From Gallionella sp. UBA4121 (GTDB lineage Bacteria > Pseudomonadota > Gammaproteobacteria > Burkholderiales > Gallionellaceae): a stretch of 64,000 nucleotides of DNA. Position numbers and translations under genes: made by a program. The notes beneath the pieces are model-generated. The model had not been told where the DNA came from. It did no database searches and saw only the letters and a program-made list of their open reading frames with translations. Of the stretch, positions 61,896 to 64,000 are shown in pieces (positions within the stretch are counted from its first letter, which is position 1; each line of letters opens with the position of its first letter). The stretch covers positions 1 to 64,000 of the forward strand of contig DFWZ01000050.1 in assembly GCA_002381565.1 (NCBI GenBank), in the 5' to 3' direction.

Positions 61896-63986
61896 CTAAT
61901 TGTGAGCATCGGTTGTCTGAAACTGATTGACCAGCAGGCGCAGCTTTTGCGCACCCTCTCTGCTGCTCGCAATTGCAAAATTCAATTCGCCCAGCGATGC
62001 GCTCATCGTATCGGCAGCCTTAGCCACACCCTGAACCTTGCTGCCACTGCCGGCTGAACTTTGGGCGATCTGCGCAATAGTAGCGAACATGCGTTCAACG
62101 ATCTCAGAAGAGCCGGAATTATCGGCGGCGGAGCTTTCTGCCAATCGCAACCCCTCCTCCATGCCAGAAGCACCCAGCTCCATGATGGAAACAGCATCAC
62201 GGGCTTTATCCTGCACAGCAGCAATCATCTGATTGATTTCATTCGTTGCCTTGCTGGTGCGCTCAGCCAATTTACGCACTTCATCGGCAACCACTGAAAA
62301 CCCGCGTCCAGATTCACCCGCCCGCGCTGCCTCGATTGCCGCATTCAGCGCCAGCAAATTGGTCTGGTCGGCGATCCCCTTGATCACCTTTGCTATTTCG
62401 CCGATTTTTTCGGTACTTTCGCCCAGGGAGCGAATCGTCGAGGAGGACGCCTGGATTGACTCACGGATAGTCTGGGTGCGTTCCTGCACCATATGGACTT
62501 GTACACGAGCCCTGTCTGTCGCCTGTTGCATCGCTGTGCGCATTTCATTGGTGGTCAGGGTCGCCTGATTAATATCGCTCATCTGATTTTCCAGGGCATG
62601 CAAAATATCCTGTACCGCGACGAGAACTTCACTGGTCGCATCGGTCGCCTGCCTGTTGCGCACATCCATATGCGTCTGGTTGTTCACCATTCCATCCGTT
62701 CCATGCCGGACATTCCTGACGGTACGGTCGATATTGTCGATCAGGCTGTTTATCCATTGCGCCAGCACGCCTGCTTCATCGCGACTGGCATCCTGACGAT
62801 CCAGACGTTGGGAAAGATTGCCATGTCCTTCCGCAACATTCCGTATCACCGCGACCATGCTGCGCAGACGCAAACTGATCGGCCTGGTGACATAGCGATA
62901 CAGCGTAATACCTCCCGCTAAAAACAGCGTGCAACACAACCCCGCCATCGCCAGTGCGTTCGGCTTGAGCATCACGGCAACGCCAATGCTGATTGCGGAC
63001 ATGACGACAACCATGGACAGATAAACGGACATCATCCCGAAATTGAGGGTGCGAAAGCGATACACCTCTTCCAGGTCCGCCTCGCACATCATGCCCCACA
63101 CGTCAGGCGAACCGGGCAGGGAAAATGTGACGCCCCGGCCTATCACCGGAATATGGCGGTAATCGGAATATCCCGGATAGGTGACAAAGGTATTCTGGCC
63201 ACAACGGATCGTCTCGCGCACACCGGGATGCAACTGTTTCGTTGCCGGATCATTGAAAATCAGTTCGAATTCGGTATGATTCCTGACCGATACGTTGCCA
63301 AAATCAGTGCGCACTCCCTGCTTCAGGTTGTCACCCATGCTGAAAGTGGCATCTTCAAACCGTGAACGCGACAACGCCGTGCCAGGCTGTATGGAACGAT
63401 CGAATCCCGGCTTCACCATGAACAGATAGTTATCCCCTGACTCATGGAAAATATGTCCTGCCTCGCGCTGAATCAGATCCCCCAGCACATCATTCGGCAC
63501 GCGTCCGCAAACCGCGCCCAGCAATACGCCATCCCTTTGCAGCGGCAGATAGAACATCAGCGTCACCGCATCATGGAACTGCGAACTGGAAGCACCTATC
63601 GTCAGTGTCGTCGCATCAAGATACGGCCCATGCAGAAATTTATCCGCCAGACCGCATGCTACCGCCTTTGCATTGAGGTCTTTTTTCCCGACTCTGGCCC
63701 GGCAGGTTGAATGCAGCGTCTCACCTTTGACATCGACCACGAACAACTCGGAAAAATCTGCCGCCAGACGTAAATTCTCCGCCAGTATTTCTGCGTCAAA
63801 TCCGGGCCACTCATGAGCTATCTGCAAGGACATACCCGATAGCGTCGACCATTGTTGTTCAGTCCATTCGGTCAGGATACGCGTCCGGGTACTGGCGATC
63901 GATTCAAATATTTCCTCGATAATCGGATAACGCCATTTATTCAAGTAACAGGCCCAGCTCATTGCCAAACGACCCGTTTTCCCCAT
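61896..63986 (-). CDS. Methyl-accepting chemotaxis protein, possibly truncated by the window edge
   Basis: Up to 696 aa. N-terminal PDC/Cache-like sensing region (about 10-300; FSELFVVDVKGETLHSTCRA, ATLTIGASSSQFHDAVTLMF), two membrane helices only after it (about 315-365), a HAMP-like segment and the receptor signalling tip KGIADQTNLLALNAAIEAAR. Start uncertain: ATG 63986 or 63962, and the frame stays open to the window end, so an N-terminal membrane helix could lie outside. No CheB/CheR pentapeptide is seen at the C terminus (TTDAHN). Confidence 0.85.
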   Translation of the reverse strand: MGKTGRLAMSWACYLNKWRYPIIEEIFESIASTRTRILTEWTEQQWSTLSGMSLQIAHEWPGFDAEILAENLRLAADFSELFVVDVKGETLHSTCRARVGKKDLNAKAVACGLADKFLHGPYLDATTLTIGASSSQFHDAVTLMFYLPLQRDGVLLGAVCGRVPNDVLGDLIQREAGHIFHESGDNYLFMVKPGFDRSIQPGTALSRSRFEDATFSMGDNLKQGVRTDFGNVSVRNHTEFELIFNDPATKQLHPGVRETIRCGQNTFVTYPGYSDYRHIPVIGRGVTFSLPGSPDVWGMMCEADLEEVYRFRTLNFGMMSVYLSMVVVMSAISIGVAVMLKPNALAMAGLCCTLFLAGGITLYRYVTRPISLRLRSMVAVIRNVAEGHGNLSQRLDRQDASRDEAGVLAQWINSLIDNIDRTVRNVRHGTDGMVNNQTHMDVRNRQATDATSEVLVAVQDILHALENQMSDINQATLTTNEMRTAMQQATDRARVQVHMVQERTQTIRESIQASSSTIRSLGESTEKIGEIAKVIKGIADQTNLLALNAAIEAARAGESGRGFSVVADEVRKLAERTSKATNEINQMIAAVQDKARDAVSIMELGASGMEEGLRLAESSAADNSGSSEIVERMFATIAQIAQSSAGSGSKVQGVAKAADTMSASLGELNFAIASSREGAQKLRLLVNQFQTTDAHN

Positions 63987-64000
63987 ATTCGGCAGCCATG

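Overview
The window looks like a chromosomal segment of a betaproteobacterium. The gene order pilMNOPQ-aroK-aroB-dgt-gltB-gltD-hemE, the metX-metW-ampG cluster, and a glutamate-cysteine ligase of the Acidithiobacillus/Thiobacillus type point to the Nitrosomonadales (a Gallionellaceae- or Sulfuricella-like lineage is a reasonable guess). No rRNA or tRNA gene was recognised, so the lineage is inference. There is no phage, transposase, integrase or CRISPR array; it is mostly housekeeping DNA, with an accessory nitrogen/arsenic section at the right end.

Layout. 1-386: a leftward stable-RNA-like promoter, the terminator behind hemE and a dispersed repeat. 387-7594 (minus): gltB-gltD-hemE. 7914-15893 (minus): type IV pilus alignment/secretin operon pilMNOPQ, a terminator, then aroK-aroB-dgt. 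16044-18970 (plus): mrcA (PBP1a) and a degenerate nucleotidyltransferase. 19066-23700 (minus): hemB, then thiD-thiE-hemL-engB. 23788-24177: gloA. 24203-27188 (minus): metX-metW-ampG behind a probable SAM-II riboswitch and intrinsic terminator. 27551-29422 (plus): an amino-acid hydroxylase-like dioxygenase and alanine dehydrogenase. 29419-35822 (minus): photolyase, a regulatory PTS (EIIA-HPr-EI), apbE and gshA. 35921-40765 (minus): a Liv-type ABC transporter with fused LivM-LivG. 41047-45731: ABC-F ATPase, murI, an orphan PDC/Cache sensor and purU.

45779-54285 (minus) is a complete nitrate assimilation operon, nrtA-nrtB-nrtD-nirB-nirD-nasA: uptake, reduction to nitrite, then to ammonium, which GltBD could assimilate. 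Its control region is very legible: a near-consensus sigma-54 promoter (54419-54434), a short leader hairpin with an ANTAR-type hexaloop and a terminator-like hairpin (54323-54402). A NasT-like ANTAR regulator that could read this RNA is encoded at 60618-61193.

54729-59682 carries a permease/redox-protein cluster (PF03773-type permease, two small thioredoxin-fold proteins, one without its CxxC, a DUF2892-like membrane protein and an unknown protein) next to arsR-arsC-acr3. The right end has a cyclic-nucleotide-binding-domain protein, the ANTAR regulator, a small unknown protein and a chemoreceptor reaching the window edge.

Dispersed short repeats run through the window. One palindromic family has four members, one of which lies in frame inside the nitrate reductase gene. 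Another family, a 22-nt block plus GGATTGA/GGAGCGA-like tandem repeats, supplies terminal codons of NirD, NasA and the nucleotidyltransferase.
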